NCBI RefSeq assembly: GCF_022829465.1
Contig: NZ_JAKSXZ010000144.1
Coordinates: 79,111-143,110 of the forward strand
Direction: 5' to 3'
DNA from: Methylobacterium sp. J-067
GTDB taxonomy: Bacteria; Pseudomonadota; Alphaproteobacteria; Rhizobiales; Beijerinckiaceae
Length of the DNA: 64,000 nucleotides
A model generated the notes under the pieces. That model saw only the letters and a list, made by a program, of their open reading frames with translations, searched no databases and was not told where the DNA came from. Below are positions 63,868 through 64,000 of the stretch, piece by piece; position 1 is the stretch's first letter; each line of letters starts with the position of its first letter. The position numbers and the translations under genes were made by a program.

Positions 63868-64000
63868 GGTGCGGCCTCCCTCGCAGGCCCCTGTCGTAGG
63901 AGAGCCGCGTTAACGTTCCGCTAACCGTGTGCCGACGCCGTGATGCGGCGGCGTTGTTAAGTCATTAACCGAGTTTCACTGAAGCGCCGCACGAAAACAA

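Overview
The window is a GC-rich alphaproteobacterial chromosome segment that best fits the Methylobacterium/Methylorubrum group of facultative aerobic anoxygenic phototrophs. The evidence is a bacteriochlorophyll a and reaction-centre superoperon, a split PntAA/PntAB/PntB transhydrogenase, an aa3-oxidase subunit IV, an RcdA-type cell-cycle protein, FlaF/FlbT flagellin regulators and a pyruvate phosphate dikinase. The genus is an inference from gene content and layout; no rRNA, tRNA or methanol dehydrogenase gene is present to settle it. No insertion sequence, prophage, CRISPR array or clear foreign island was seen.

1-10.1 kb, photosynthesis superoperon (+): crtF (cut by the window edge), bchC, bchX, bchY, bchZ, pufQ-like, pufB, pufA, pufL, pufM, pufC. 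It makes a carotenoid end group, performs the two last macrocycle steps of bacteriochlorophyll a synthesis, and encodes LH1, the reaction-centre L and M subunits and the tetrahaem cytochrome. A sigma-70-like promoter in front of bchC is covered by two tandem PpsR/CrtJ palindromes 8 bp apart. A strong hairpin sits between pufA and pufL.

10.1-25.6 kb, core energy and DNA metabolism: a DUF3096 membrane peptide, ppdK, oligoendopeptidase F, an orphan NtrC-type response regulator, cytochrome aa3 subunit IV, pntAA-pntAB-pntB, recJ followed by a beta-helix protein, a CAP-domain lipoprotein and an HD-GYP protein.

25.9-34.1 kb: a GntR regulator divergent from a class II aldolase, a two-gene ExbB/MotA plus OmpA-domain motor-like pair, an ABC exporter, ribosomal protein L31, an AbrB-type/Doc toxin-antitoxin pair with a visible promoter and operator, and an ABC1 kinase.

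34.4-46.5 kb, envelope and redox: two L,D-transpeptidases and a DUF882 murein peptidase-like protein, a self-contained class I P450 system (ferredoxin, reductase, P450), an RcdA homologue, an exported metallophosphoesterase and a PfpI/DJ-1 protein.

46.5-55.2 kb: small conserved or unknown proteins, a cold-shock protein with a structured leader, an inositol-phosphatase-family enzyme, ubiA (no canonical start codon), rsmE, gshA, a Gly/Tyr-repeat exported protein, a TusA-like protein and a NudK-type Nudix hydrolase.

55.2-64 kb: an exopolysaccharide Wzz/GumC-type protein with two glycosyltransferases, selD, a small metallophosphoesterase, three small exported or membrane proteins, and flaF facing flbT.

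Most convergent gene pairs are separated by only a few bases, and GC-rich hairpins without U-tracts often span both stop codons.
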